Shown here piece by piece: positions 15,874-25,089 of a DNA stretch of 64,000 nucleotides. A program made the translations under genes and the position numbers. The notes under the pieces were generated by a model. That model searched no databases and was not told the DNA's origin. It worked only from the letters and a program-made list of their open reading frames with translations. Position 1 is the stretch's first letter; every line of letters begins with the position of its first letter. Source of the stretch: JADKFD01 sp050250665 (GTDB lineage Bacteria; Pseudomonadota; Gammaproteobacteria; Xanthomonadales; SZUA-5); assembly GCA_050250665.1 (NCBI GenBank), contig JBFWOF010000004.1, forward strand, positions 62,001-126,000, in the 5' to 3' direction.

Positions 15874-18800
15874 ATGGCCGCCCTTGATCTCGACAGCTTG
15901 TCCGTACTCGGCAGCGTGCTCGACGCCATCTGCGATGGCCTTGACGGCCAGGACCCCGAAGCCCTGGATCCGGCCAGCTGGCAACCGCTGCTGGCCGAGG
16001 CGGTCAACATCGCGGTCGAGCTCGATCTCCCGGGCGTCTCGCACCTGCTGCGGATCTGTGCCGCCGCCGTAGGCAAACAGCTGCGGCTCGGCATACCGTA
16101 TGGCGACGACCAGAGGGCTGCTGTGCATGGCTGGTTCAACCAGGTGGCCGGATTCTGCTCGGGGCACAGCCACAGCGTCGGCCCGGCGGAGTTGATCCAG
16201 GGATTGAAGCATTTGCCGCAGATGCCGCCACTGACGGACAAGGTGGCTACCTTCCTGCTCAAGCAGCTGGGCTCGTTTCAGGCACAGCTGCCATCGACCA
16301 TCGCCGTGCAGCCCGAAATCGCGCCCCCGGATATGGCCAGCGGCCCGGAGACCATGGTTGACAGCGCTGCTGGTGACCACCTTTTCGCAGCAGCCAGCGA
16401 GGGCGTCACGGATGATCAGGCTGAGCCAGAGTCACGGCAGGAGCCGACGCCGGTCGCCAGCGATTTCCAGGACCGGCCGGCCTTGGCCTTTGATGTCTCC
16501 GAGCCAATGTTCGCGGAAACGCCGCACACCGATCAGGCGAATGCGGCCCAGCCACAGTCCGAGATCTGGATCAGTGCCGAGGAACTCGCATTGGCGCTCG
16601 AGGCGGTGCAGACCCAGCTACTGCCGGATCTGGCCGCGCTGGCGCAGGCCGATGCGCCGGAAGATCGAGCAATCGCCGTGGCCGAACTGGAATTCCACCT
16701 GGGTCTGGTAGCCAGCGCCCTGCAATTGCTGGGGCTCGCGGCGCTCGGTCGTGGGCTGGAGGGCATGCAGGCGGCAGCCGCCGCCGACGACTTGCCGGAG
16801 GCAGCAGATCTGGCCAGCCTGTGCGATGCCGTGGCGCATTTCCTCGCCGATCCCGGGCCGGACAATGCCGAAGTGCTCGCCGCGCTGTTCGGGCTGTTGC
16901 CGGTGGGCGATGAGCTCTGGTCGGCGCAGATGCTCGACGAAGCCAGCCGTATTCGCATAGGCACCGACCCGGCGCTGATTGCGAGTCGCAAGACCGTGGC
17001 CATGCCCGAGGATGTGTCGCTGGAAATTGCTACAGACGTGCTGCCGAACGTCCGTGACGGGATGTTGCGTGAATTGCCGACCAACAGCGAGCAGCTGGGA
17101 CGGGCGATCCGCCAGTTGCTGCGCAGCGGCGACAGTGCACCCATGGACGAAGCCCGGCGCGTCGCCCACACCCTGAAAGGCGACGCCAATACCGTGGGTG
17201 TGCGCGGTCTGGCCAATCTCACCCATGTGCTGGAAGACGTGCTGCTGGAACTGCACAAGCACCCGCAGCGACTCAATCCGGCGCTGGCGCAGGATCTGGA
17301 TCGGGCCGCTGATTGCGTCGAGGAAATGGCCGATTTCCTGCTGGGGCGTGGACCGGAGCCCAACGCACCGATGGCCATCTACCAGGCGATTCTGGACTGG
17401 AGCAACCGCTTCTTCGCCGGTGTCGACAGTGCGCTGGAGAAGGCCGACAGCGCGCCCGCGTCGGCCTCAGCAACGCCCCGCGAGGACATCAGCCCTGCGC
17501 CCGTCCTGGCCTCGACAGCAGCGGCTACGCTCGTGGCCAGCGACGACGGCGTGCGCACCCAGACCTTGTCGGTACCGGCAGCGCTGCTGGACGAACTGCA
17601 GCGCCTGGCTGGCGAAGCCCTGGTCACGGCCAGCCAGCTGGAACAGCGCCTGCGCGTGCTTGAACGCATGCACGCGGACCAGCGCCAGGAACGTCGTCAC
17701 GCCAGGGAGCTGCTGTCCAAGCTGGACGATCTGGTGTCCCTGCGCGGTATCGCCCTGCAATCGGCCAGCCTGCGGGGCAACACGGAGGTGGACCCGCTGG
17801 AACTCGATCAGTATTCCGAGTTGCATGTGGTCTCGCGGCAGCTGATCGAAGCGGGCGCCGACCAGGACGCCCACCAGCAACAGCTGGACGCCATCTACGC
17901 TGAGCTGGAGTCGCTGCGCAGTGAGCAGGACAATGTCCATGCCGATCTGCAAGCCCAGGTGCAGCGAGCACGGATGTTGCCCTTCGATCAGATTTCAGGT
18001 CGCTTGCAGCGCATTGTGCGTCAGACAGCGCGTCAGCTTGGGCGCGAGGTTGAGCTCACGCTCAAGGGCACGGCGACCCAGCTGGACGCCGAACTGCTGG
18101 ACCGTATCGTCGAACCGCTGGGGCACATCCTGCGCAATGCGGTGGACCACGGCATCGAGGATCCCGATGACCGCGTCAGGGCCGGCAAGCCTGCCGCCGG
18201 ACATATCGCCATCGATGTCGGCATCCACGCGGACATGGTCGATGTCCGCATTGCCGATGATGGCCGTGGACTGGACTACGCCGGCATCCGCGCGAAGGCC
18301 ACCGCCCTCGGGATTCTGGACGGCGAGCGCGAGAGCACGCTGGCCGAACTGGCTCAGCTGATCCTGACGCAGGGATTCAGCACCCGCGAACAGGCAACCC
18401 AGGTTTCCGGCCGCGGCATCGGCATGGACGTCGTCAACCAACGCGTCAATGAGCTACGTGGCACTCTCAGCCTGGAAAGCCATCCGGGACGCGGATTGAG
18501 CGTGCGCATGCGTTTGCCGGTCAGCCAGACCGTAGCCAACGTGCTGGTGGTCACCGGCCACCAACTGGTGATCGGTGTGGTCGTGAGCTCCCTGGAACGC
18601 GTGCATGGCTTCAATGCCAGTGACCTGACACTGGACGAAAACGGTCAGCCACAGCTGCAGGTGGATGACAGCGTCCTGCCGCTGTTGCCGGTCGAGTCGC
18701 TGTATGGCCTGCCCAGCCTGCGCAGCAGTCGCAACACGCAGGAACTGGGCCTGATCGTGCGCGACCTCAGCGGCCGCGCGCACCTGATCGGTGTCGGCAC

Positions 18801-19389
18801 TGTGGGTGATGTGGCCCAGGTCGTGGTCAAGCCTATCAGCCGGCATCTGCCCGCGATTCCCGCAGTCCGCGGCATGACCTTGCTGGGTGACGGACAACTG
18901 GCAACCGTGGTCGATATGGCGCAGCTGCTGAACAGCTACCAGCGGGACAGCTCGGATCAGCCGGATCAGCTGCGCACAGTGGAACTGACCCAGCTGCCCC
19001 GGGTGGTGGTGGCCGACGACTCGCTCAGCGTGCGCCGCGCCCTGTCAGAGCTGATGCAGGACGCAGGCTATGAGGTCATGGCGGCCCGCGATGGTCTCGA
19101 GGCACTGGAACTCATCGACCGATCAACACCCAATCTGGTACTGATGGATCTGGAGATGCCGAAGCTCAACGGTCTGGAAGTGACGCGCTTCATGCGCAGC
19201 AAGGCCACGCACCGGGATATTCCGGTGGTCATGATCACTTCCCGGGCCGGCGACAAATACCGTGCCCAGGCGGTGGAGGCGGGTGTGACGCTGATGTTGG
19301 CCAAACCCTACTCGGAAGACGAACTGGTGCGCGTGGTCAGAGAGCTTTCGACCACTCAGCTTTCCCCAAACCAACTGGAATTGGCATGA
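15874..19389 (+). CDS. ChpA-type hybrid CheA histidine kinase with receiver
   Basis: A 1171-residue CheA-family kinase. The N-terminal ~400 residues contain helical Hpt-like segments of uncertain activity and an acidic/Pro linker. One clear Hpt follows (AHTLKGDANTVG, His432). Next come the dimerisation helices, the HATPase with N box HILRNAVDHGIE, ADDGRGLD and SGRGIGMDVV, a CheW-like domain, and a C-terminal receiver (ADDS pocket, Asp1092 in LMDLEMPKLNG, KPYS). This matches ChpA architecture, with fewer recognisable phosphotransfer domains than Pseudomonas ChpA. The ATG at 15874, after GAGGTAGAG, is preferred to an upstream TTG. The stop overlaps the next gene by 4 bp (ATGA). Confidence 0.9.
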   Translation: MAALDLDSLSVLGSVLDAICDGLDGQDPEALDPASWQPLLAEAVNIAVELDLPGVSHLLRICAAAVGKQLRLGIPYGDDQRAAVHGWFNQVAGFCSGHSHSVGPAELIQGLKHLPQMPPLTDKVATFLLKQLGSFQAQLPSTIAVQPEIAPPDMASGPETMVDSAAGDHLFAAASEGVTDDQAEPESRQEPTPVASDFQDRPALAFDVSEPMFAETPHTDQANAAQPQSEIWISAEELALALEAVQTQLLPDLAALAQADAPEDRAIAVAELEFHLGLVASALQLLGLAALGRGLEGMQAAAAADDLPEAADLASLCDAVAHFLADPGPDNAEVLAALFGLLPVGDELWSAQMLDEASRIRIGTDPALIASRKTVAMPEDVSLEIATDVLPNVRDGMLRELPTNSEQLGRAIRQLLRSGDSAPMDEARRVAHTLKGDANTVGVRGLANLTHVLEDVLLELHKHPQRLNPALAQDLDRAADCVEEMADFLLGRGPEPNAPMAIYQAILDWSNRFFAGVDSALEKADSAPASASATPREDISPAPVLASTAAATLVASDDGVRTQTLSVPAALLDELQRLAGEALVTASQLEQRLRVLERMHADQRQERRHARELLSKLDDLVSLRGIALQSASLRGNTEVDPLELDQYSELHVVSRQLIEAGADQDAHQQQLDAIYAELESLRSEQDNVHADLQAQVQRARMLPFDQISGRLQRIVRQTARQLGREVELTLKGTATQLDAELLDRIVEPLGHILRNAVDHGIEDPDDRVRAGKPAAGHIAIDVGIHADMVDVRIADDGRGLDYAGIRAKATALGILDGERESTLAELAQLILTQGFSTREQATQVSGRGIGMDVVNQRVNELRGTLSLESHPGRGLSVRMRLPVSQTVANVLVVTGHQLVIGVVVSSLERVHGFNASDLTLDENGQPQLQVDDSVLPLLPVESLYGLPSLRSSRNTQELGLIVRDLSGRAHLIGVGTVGDVAQVVVKPISRHLPAIPAVRGMTLLGDGQLATVVDMAQLLNSYQRDSSDQPDQLRTVELTQLPRVVVADDSLSVRRALSELMQDAGYEVMAARDGLEALELIDRSTPNLVLMDLEMPKLNGLEVTRFMRSKATHRDIPVVMITSRAGDKYRAQAVEAGVTLMLAKPYSEDELVRVVRELSTTQLSPNQLELA

Positions 19390-19817
19390 ATTCGGCAACA
19401 GCGAACAGCAGCGCCCCGCTCAAGAACATCCTGATCATCGATGATGATCCGGACTCGCTGCTCCTGGTGCGCACGATGATCGACTATGTCGGCCATCGCT
19501 CGGTCACCGCCCACGATTTCAAGTCGGCGCTGGCGGCACTGGAGGACGGTCCTGCCGCGGTGGTGCTCGACCTGATCATGCCCGAGCGAACCTCGGAAAG
19601 GATCATTCTCGAGATCGTCAGAAGTGCACCCGGGATGCCCGTGGTACTGATCAGCGCCACCAGCAATGACGTGCTGGCGCAACGCGCCGCCGAGTGCATC
19701 GCGCAGGGGATCAACGTGGTCTCGACGCTGCGCAAGCCCTTCTGGGTGGACGCGATGGTCTCTGCGCTTGAGCAGGCGATACCGCCGAGTTCCGAACAGG
19801 TGCTTGCGCCTGACTAG
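19386..19817 (+). CDS. single-domain response regulator, last gene of the Chp-like operon
   Basis: A 143-residue receiver with the IDDDPD pocket, phospho-acceptor Asp62 in VVLDLIMPE, an ISAT switch and LRKPFW at the end. The ATGA overlap with the CheA-type gene implies coupled translation and a role as its phospho-partner. MPERTSERIILEIV diverges from the usual MP..DG. It has no output domain. Its position is that of the methylesterase chpB in Pseudomonas, but no esterase domain is present, so it may replace adaptation by a receiver-only output. Confidence 0.85.
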   Translation: MNSATANSSAPLKNILIIDDDPDSLLLVRTMIDYVGHRSVTAHDFKSALAALEDGPAAVVLDLIMPERTSERIILEIVRSAPGMPVVLISATSNDVLAQRAAECIAQGINVVSTLRKPFWVDAMVSALEQAIPPSSEQVLAPD

Positions 19818-19916
19818 TGTGCTGTCCCGCAACTACCTCGAATCAGTTCCCGCGTCCCTCAGCCCGAATGCTGCGTTGCTCGTCGTCGCCATCGCGCGGC
19901 TATCGCTTCGCCCGGT

Positions 19917-19935
19917 GCGGCGGCACAGCCGCCGC
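19917..19935. terminator. GC-rich hairpin between convergent genes
   Basis: GCGGCGGC-ACA-GCCGCCGC forms an 8-bp stem in the gap between the chemosensory operon and the convergent OmpR-type regulator. No T-run follows, so its role as a terminator is uncertain. I see no gene in the 207-bp gap. Confidence 0.3.
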
Positions 19936-20024
19936 CCGTTCGCGCGCGCCGCATGCGGCGCCGCGAGCCGGATCTCACCCTCTCGCCTTGCCTCGCGCTG
20001 AAATCCGTCGGAACTATCTTCAAG

Positions 20025-20765
20025 CTACTTTTGGGAGAGCACCCTGGGAATCTCGACCTGCTCCGTCTCGGATTCCAGACGGACCAGTCGATAGCCGTGC
20101 TGGTAGACACCATCGAGGCGCCAGCCGCTGCGGCCATTCAGCCCGAAGCTGGTGCGCAGGCGGCTGACGAAAGTGTCGACACTGCGCGTGGTGGAGGTGT
20201 CCGGCAGGTTCCAGATGTCCGTCAGCAGCATCTTGCGGCTGACGATGCGATTGGGACGCTTGAAGAAGCAGGCCAGCAGATCGAACTCCCGCTCGGTCGT
20301 GGACACCGGCTGACCGCCCACGCGAAGTTCGCGATTGCGCAGATCAAAACTGAATGGGGCGGTATCGCCGTCCATGCTGGCCGTGCCGCCTGAACTCCGT
20401 CGATGCACGGCGCGCACGCGGGCGATGAGCTCCGGTGGGCTCGGCGGCTTGACGATGTAGTCGTCAGCGCCGCACGAGAATCCATAGACCAGATCACGCT
20501 CGTCGCCCATGCCGGTGACCAGGATGATCGGCAGCGAGTCTCGATGGCTGTTGCGCAATTTGCGCAAGAGATCAATGCCGCTGAGATGGGGCATCTTCCA
20601 GTCCAGCAACAGGACATCAATGTGCGAATCGCCAGAGCGACGCAGGAATGCCTGTGCCGAGTCGAAGCATTCCGCACGCATGCCAGCTGCGCGCAGGGTC
20701 AGGCTCAGCAATTCGGCCTGGATCGGATCATCCTCAACGATGCCCACCACAATTTCAGGTTGCAC
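20025..20765 (-). CDS. OmpR-family DNA-binding response regulator
   Basis: A 246-residue two-domain transcription regulator. The N-terminal receiver has the VEDDP pocket, phospho-acceptor Asp55 (LLLDWKMPHLSG), TGMGDE and the switch IVKPPSP. The C-terminal winged helix (about 140-235) has TTEREFDLLACFFKRP, RSVDTFVSRLR and GVYQHGYRL, typical of Trans_reg_C. It is followed upstream, on the same strand, by a stand-alone Hpt gene, which suggests a multistep phosphorelay fed by the adjacent hybrid kinases. It has no dedicated non-hybrid kinase next to it. Confidence 0.92.
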   Translation of the reverse strand: MQPEIVVGIVEDDPIQAELLSLTLRAAGMRAECFDSAQAFLRRSGDSHIDVLLLDWKMPHLSGIDLLRKLRNSHRDSLPIILVTGMGDERDLVYGFSCGADDYIVKPPSPPELIARVRAVHRRSSGGTASMDGDTAPFSFDLRNRELRVGGQPVSTTEREFDLLACFFKRPNRIVSRKMLLTDIWNLPDTSTTRSVDTFVSRLRTSFGLNGRSGWRLDGVYQHGYRLVRLESETEQVEIPRVLSQK

Positions 20766-20871
20766 GAACCAATCCTCCGGTCATGGGAAGCTGCGATCGG
20801 TGTGGGGACAACGATGCCCTCCGTCCTCTGCAAAAGGACTCAGGATAGCTGTATAGCAAAGCCCGCGAAAA

Positions 20872-21264
20872 TCAGGGACGGGTGGCGCGGCCCAGTTCCT
20901 GAAGTTGCGGAAATACTTGCAGAAATTCCTGCTCCAGCTGCTCGGCCAGAGCGTTCAGCCGAGGACCGACCGGAGCGGTGCCCGGCGTCTGGACTTCAGC
21001 TTCGAACACGCAGGCAATGGCGCTCAGACGCCGGGCTCCGAGGCTGCCTGCGGTGCCTTTCAGCGAGTGCAAGGTCAGTCGCAACTGCTCCAGGTCATTC
21101 TCCAGCACACTCTCGCGTATGCGGGCGAGCGAGGTCGTGGCCGTGCGCTCGAACACGTCCACCAGCTGCCCCAGCACACCCGGGCGTATGGATTCCAGCA
21201 GCCGAATCTGAGCAATGATGTTCAGATCGACCTGGACTTCCCCAAGAGCGTCAGCCAATGGCAT
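20872..21264 (-). CDS. stand-alone Hpt phosphotransfer protein
   Basis: A 130-residue all-helical histidine phosphotransfer protein. The active His66 lies in LHSLKGTAGSLGARRL, the classic H-S/T-L-K-G motif. Length fits a single Hpt module with an extra N-terminal helix. It is 106 bp upstream of the OmpR-type regulator on the same strand and divergent from the large hybrid kinase. The most economical reading is that it carries phosphate from the hybrid kinases' receivers to that regulator. Confidence 0.88.
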   Translation of the reverse strand: MPLADALGEVQVDLNIIAQIRLLESIRPGVLGQLVDVFERTATTSLARIRESVLENDLEQLRLTLHSLKGTAGSLGARRLSAIACVFEAEVQTPGTAPVGPRLNALAEQLEQEFLQVFPQLQELGRATRP

Positions 21265-21603
21265 CAGATTCTCTCACCGAGGGCTTGCCCGGATACCTGA
21301 GAGGGTCGGCCGCGCCCCGCCGCCCGGCGCAGTGACCGGATCGGGCGCTCGCCGGGAGCGCGCTGATGGCTGACGTACACCGGCAGGCAGCGGCGTATGG
21401 GCGTGCTGCATCTGACTCTGGCATGTTTCTGGATGACTCGCATTTGATCCTGGCGGGACACCGAGTGTACGCGGGCATCCGGGGCGGGAATGGGCAAGAA
21501 TTGTGCAGAATGCGGAATCGCGAGTGCCCGCACGAAACGGATACCTGCATTTCAGTGCAACATCAGCACTTCGAATGCGAATCCGGGACCCAGACATACC
21601 TTC
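21265..21603. other. divergent intergenic region, Hpt gene / PAS hybrid kinase
   Basis: A 339-bp gap. It should contain both promoters, but I see no convincing -35/-10 pair. A frame runs from 21490 into the kinase, yet its product (Cys/Arg/Pro-rich) does not resemble a domain, so the kinase start was placed at 21604. Confidence 0.4.
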
Positions 21604-24600
21604 ATGACGGCAAGCAAGGCTGGGGACAAGCGAGCGGACGGCGACAAGTCTGCTGCCCGGGGCGGCAGCGGGAAGCCTTGGCCCAATCGCGCTTTCCTGG
21701 ACGACCGCTATTCGGACCTGAGCTCGGAGATTGCACCGGTTCTGGCCGCCACCAACTGGGGGTGGACCACTGCTGATGCGGCGGACAAGCGTCGGGACGT
21801 TCGCCTCGTGCTGGGTCGCGATGACGCTGATCTGCCAGCGCTGGCAGCCAGCGATGACCGCGGTCCCACCTTGCTGCTGCTGCCGGTTGAGCTGACGCAA
21901 CTTCCGCCGCAGATTCCGGTTCACTGGGCGCGACTTCCCTGGCCATCGACGGCGGTCCTTCTCGAATCCGGCCTGCGACACGCGAGAGAACTGGCCGAGG
22001 CAATCTTGCCGATCCGGGAACCTGTCGGAGCCTTCGACGCGCAGCCATTTGCCGAAGAGCTGGTGCATGCCCGACGCATGCTGGAGATTGCGCTCGATAT
22101 TGCCGATCTCAATCCGTGGAGTGTCAATCTGGTCACGGGCGAGAACCAGCCCGGACCGCGAGACGTGGAACTGTTCGGTCGCCGGATCACCAGTCGCGCC
22201 GAGTTCGACGAAGCGGTTTGGCCCGAAGACCGCGCCATCGCTGCGCAGTTGCAGAGCACCGAGTTCCTGCATAGCTCGGAAACTCTGAGCCTGGAGTTCC
22301 GGATACGGCATCTGGACGGCAGGGTCCTGTGGCTGCGCTGCCACGCCCGCTGCCTGCCAGACCGGAATGGCCGCCCCTTGCACCTGATCGGCGTCAGCCG
22401 CAACGTGTCCCGGGAGCGCGCTGCGCGGGAGGCCCTCGAACGCTCACTTTCGCATCTGGAGCGAGTACAGCAGGCCACGCATGTCGTGCTCTGGGAGTGG
22501 AGCCGCGAGCGCGGCGCGCGCTGGCTGATGGCCGGCGGTATTGAAGCGGACGGAATGGACCTTCCGCGAATCCATCCCGATGACCGGTTCCGGGTCCTGC
22601 GGCAACTGCATCTGAGTCAGGCGGGAAATCGACCTCTTGAATGTGAGTTCAGGTTGATCGGCGGGAGCGGTCAGGAACAATGGATTTCCGTACAGGGACG
22701 CCAACTTCCGGGACCGGCTGGTGAAGTTCGGCCGATGTCGGGTGTAATGCTGGACATCTCGGCAAGGCGCCGAAGTGAGGAGCAGTTGCGCTTCACGCGC
22801 GAGCGCCTGCGACGGGCGCTGGTGGCCGCCAACATGAGCACCTGGGAGTGCTTGCCGACCGCTGTCGATGCTGCGGCGGGCAGTAGCGCCGAGTTCACGC
22901 CTGAAGGCCTGTCGGCCAAGGTCCATCCCGACGACCGCGAACTGCACCTGGCGGCAGCCGCCGACGCCTTGTCCAGCGAAAGCGGCGACTTTCGCTGCCA
23001 GTTCCGCGTAGTCCTCGACGATGGCAGCGTGCGCTGGCTGCGATCACTGGGCGGTCTGATTCACGATCGCCATGGTCGCCGCCAACTTCTGGCCGGCATC
23101 ACCATGGATGTCACCCGCGAAAAGGCCATGCAGGATGCGCTGGCGCAATCGCGTGAATGGCAGCGACTTGCCGCTGCAGCGGGTGGATTGAACCTCTGGC
23201 GGGTGGATCTGGCCACCGGCGAACGTCAGGGCGGCGATCGCGATCAGCAGATTTTCGGTTGCCTTCCGTCTTCCCTGGATTCGGTCGAGGCGATGATTCA
23301 CCCGGAAGACCAGGCGCGCGTCGAGCACGCCTGGCAGGAGAGCATCCGATCGGAAACCCCCTACAACACCGAGTACCGCATCCGCGCGGTGGATGGTGGG
23401 TTTCACTGGCTGCGTGTCAGCGGCAAGGTGTTGAAGGATGAGGCGCTGGGCACACGGCACATGGTCGGCGCCACGCTGGATATCACTCAACAGATCCTGA
23501 GCGAGCAGAAACTCCGCGAAGCCCTGGAAATGGCTGAAAGGGCGTCGGCGGCGAAATCGACCTTTCTGGCCAGCGTCAGCCACGAACTGCGCACGCCGTT
23601 GAACGCGGTCATTGGTTACTCCAGTCTGCTGCAGAACCTGGAGCACGACGGCACCCGGGGCGCGCACGTACGGGCCATCCATCAAGGCGCCAACCAGCTG
23701 CTCGTGCTGATCAATGACGTCCTCGATTTTTCCCGTATCGAGGCGGGTGAGCTGCGCCTGGAGCAAGTTCCTTTCCGGCTCGACGAGTGCCTGGAATCGG
23801 CGCTGGAGATGGTGGCGGCTCAGGCCGAGGCCAAGGGCATCTGCCTGCTGATGACCGCGTCGGCGTGTGGCACACGGGAACTGCTCGGCGACCCGACGCG
23901 TTGGCGGCAGATCGCCCTGAATCTGCTCAGCAATGCCTGCAAGTTCACCGACAAGGGCGTGGCGCGCATGGATCTCGACATGAAGATCGTCGAGCAGGCA
24001 GCTGAAGTCCGCGTGCGGGTGGAAGATACCGGTATCGGCATGACGCCTTCGGTGATGCGGCAGCTGTTTCAACCGTTCCGCCAGGGCGATGACTCGACGA
24101 CCCGGCGCTTCGGAGGGACCGGTCTTGGCCTGTCGATCTGCAAGCGTCTGATCGACCTGATGGGAGGTCGCATACTGGTCAAGAGCGCGCCTGCAGCGGG
24201 TAGCGTTTTCGAAATCAGGGCCTGCCTGCCGTTGGCGCCCGCCACGGAGACAACCGAGGATGCGATCGACCTCAAGGGTCAGAACGTGGCGGTATCCGTG
24301 CGCTCATCACATCTGCGGGACGCCCTTAACCGGCAGCTGCAACGGTACGAGGCGGCGGTAGAGCTGGTCGAGCCTTCCCGCCTGAATGAGTTTCTGGGAA
24401 GCCAGGGCCAGACCTGCGCGGCGTTGATCACCGGAAGTGCCCTGCTGGGGACGATGCAGCCTGAGCGCTGGCCGCAGACAGCCGACGGCCGACCCACACC
24501 CGTCGTCGCTCTGGTGGCCGTCGAAGAGTCGCGAGAACCCTACGAGAACGCTGCGGGCGCCCGGATCGTTCCCGTCTCTCGGGCCCTGGGGCCCACCCGG

Positions 24601-25089
24601 CTGCGCAAGGCGCTGCGGGGCCTGCTGGCTGTACCCAAGCCTCTGCAGCCGTCCTTGGCGACAGGCATCACACGTCACTCCGGCGCTTCGCCCGGTTCAC
24701 CGCCGGTGCTCGTGGTGGAGGACAACGAGTTGAATCAGTGGCTGACCATCCTCCAGCTGGAGGCACTGGGACTGCGCGCGACCCTGGTCGAGAACGGTTC
24801 ACTGGCCGTGGAGAAGTTCCAGTCTGAGTCTTTTCCAGTCGTGCTCATGGACATCGAAATGCCGCAGATGGATGGCATGGAGGCGGCCCGCCGGATTCGG
24901 GCGCTGACTCGCCCCGGACACATCAGGCCTTACATCATTGCGCTGACGGCGCACGTGATGGGCGAGAGCCGCGAGCGCTTCCTGGCGGCCGGCATGGATG
25001 ATTTCGTCAGCAAGCCGGTCGTCCTCAGCGAGCTGAAACAGGCGCTGGACCGCGCGTCCGCAGCGGGCATGGGCGCGCGTAATCCATGA
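21604..25089 (+). CDS. PAS-rich cytoplasmic hybrid histidine kinase
   Basis: An 1161-residue kinase with no obvious membrane segment. Four PAS/PAC modules (about 155-640) are marked by repeated W-x-x-x-x-G...G...D-I/V-T/S endings (GVSRNVS, GVMLDIS, GITMDVT, GATLDIT). HisKA follows with His660 (VSHELRTPLNAVIGY). The HATPase has LLSNACKF, DTGIGM and GGTGLGLSICKRL. A degenerate receiver-like segment without the acidic pocket comes next, then a canonical receiver (VEDN, Asp1083 in LMDIEMPQMDG, KPV). The start ATG 21604 has only a weak ribosome-binding site. Its 3' end overlaps the next kinase by 4 bp. Likely cytosolic signal sensing. Confidence 0.88.
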   Translation: MTASKAGDKRADGDKSAARGGSGKPWPNRAFLDDRYSDLSSEIAPVLAATNWGWTTADAADKRRDVRLVLGRDDADLPALAASDDRGPTLLLLPVELTQLPPQIPVHWARLPWPSTAVLLESGLRHARELAEAILPIREPVGAFDAQPFAEELVHARRMLEIALDIADLNPWSVNLVTGENQPGPRDVELFGRRITSRAEFDEAVWPEDRAIAAQLQSTEFLHSSETLSLEFRIRHLDGRVLWLRCHARCLPDRNGRPLHLIGVSRNVSRERAAREALERSLSHLERVQQATHVVLWEWSRERGARWLMAGGIEADGMDLPRIHPDDRFRVLRQLHLSQAGNRPLECEFRLIGGSGQEQWISVQGRQLPGPAGEVRPMSGVMLDISARRRSEEQLRFTRERLRRALVAANMSTWECLPTAVDAAAGSSAEFTPEGLSAKVHPDDRELHLAAAADALSSESGDFRCQFRVVLDDGSVRWLRSLGGLIHDRHGRRQLLAGITMDVTREKAMQDALAQSREWQRLAAAAGGLNLWRVDLATGERQGGDRDQQIFGCLPSSLDSVEAMIHPEDQARVEHAWQESIRSETPYNTEYRIRAVDGGFHWLRVSGKVLKDEALGTRHMVGATLDITQQILSEQKLREALEMAERASAAKSTFLASVSHELRTPLNAVIGYSSLLQNLEHDGTRGAHVRAIHQGANQLLVLINDVLDFSRIEAGELRLEQVPFRLDECLESALEMVAAQAEAKGICLLMTASACGTRELLGDPTRWRQIALNLLSNACKFTDKGVARMDLDMKIVEQAAEVRVRVEDTGIGMTPSVMRQLFQPFRQGDDSTTRRFGGTGLGLSICKRLIDLMGGRILVKSAPAAGSVFEIRACLPLAPATETTEDAIDLKGQNVAVSVRSSHLRDALNRQLQRYEAAVELVEPSRLNEFLGSQGQTCAALITGSALLGTMQPERWPQTADGRPTPVVALVAVEESREPYENAAGARIVPVSRALGPTRLRKALRGLLAVPKPLQPSLATGITRHSGASPGSPPVLVVEDNELNQWLTILQLEALGLRATLVENGSLAVEKFQSESFPVVLMDIEMPQMDGMEAARRIRALTRPGHIRPYIIALTAHVMGESRERFLAAGMDDFVSKPVVLSELKQALDRASAAGMGARNP

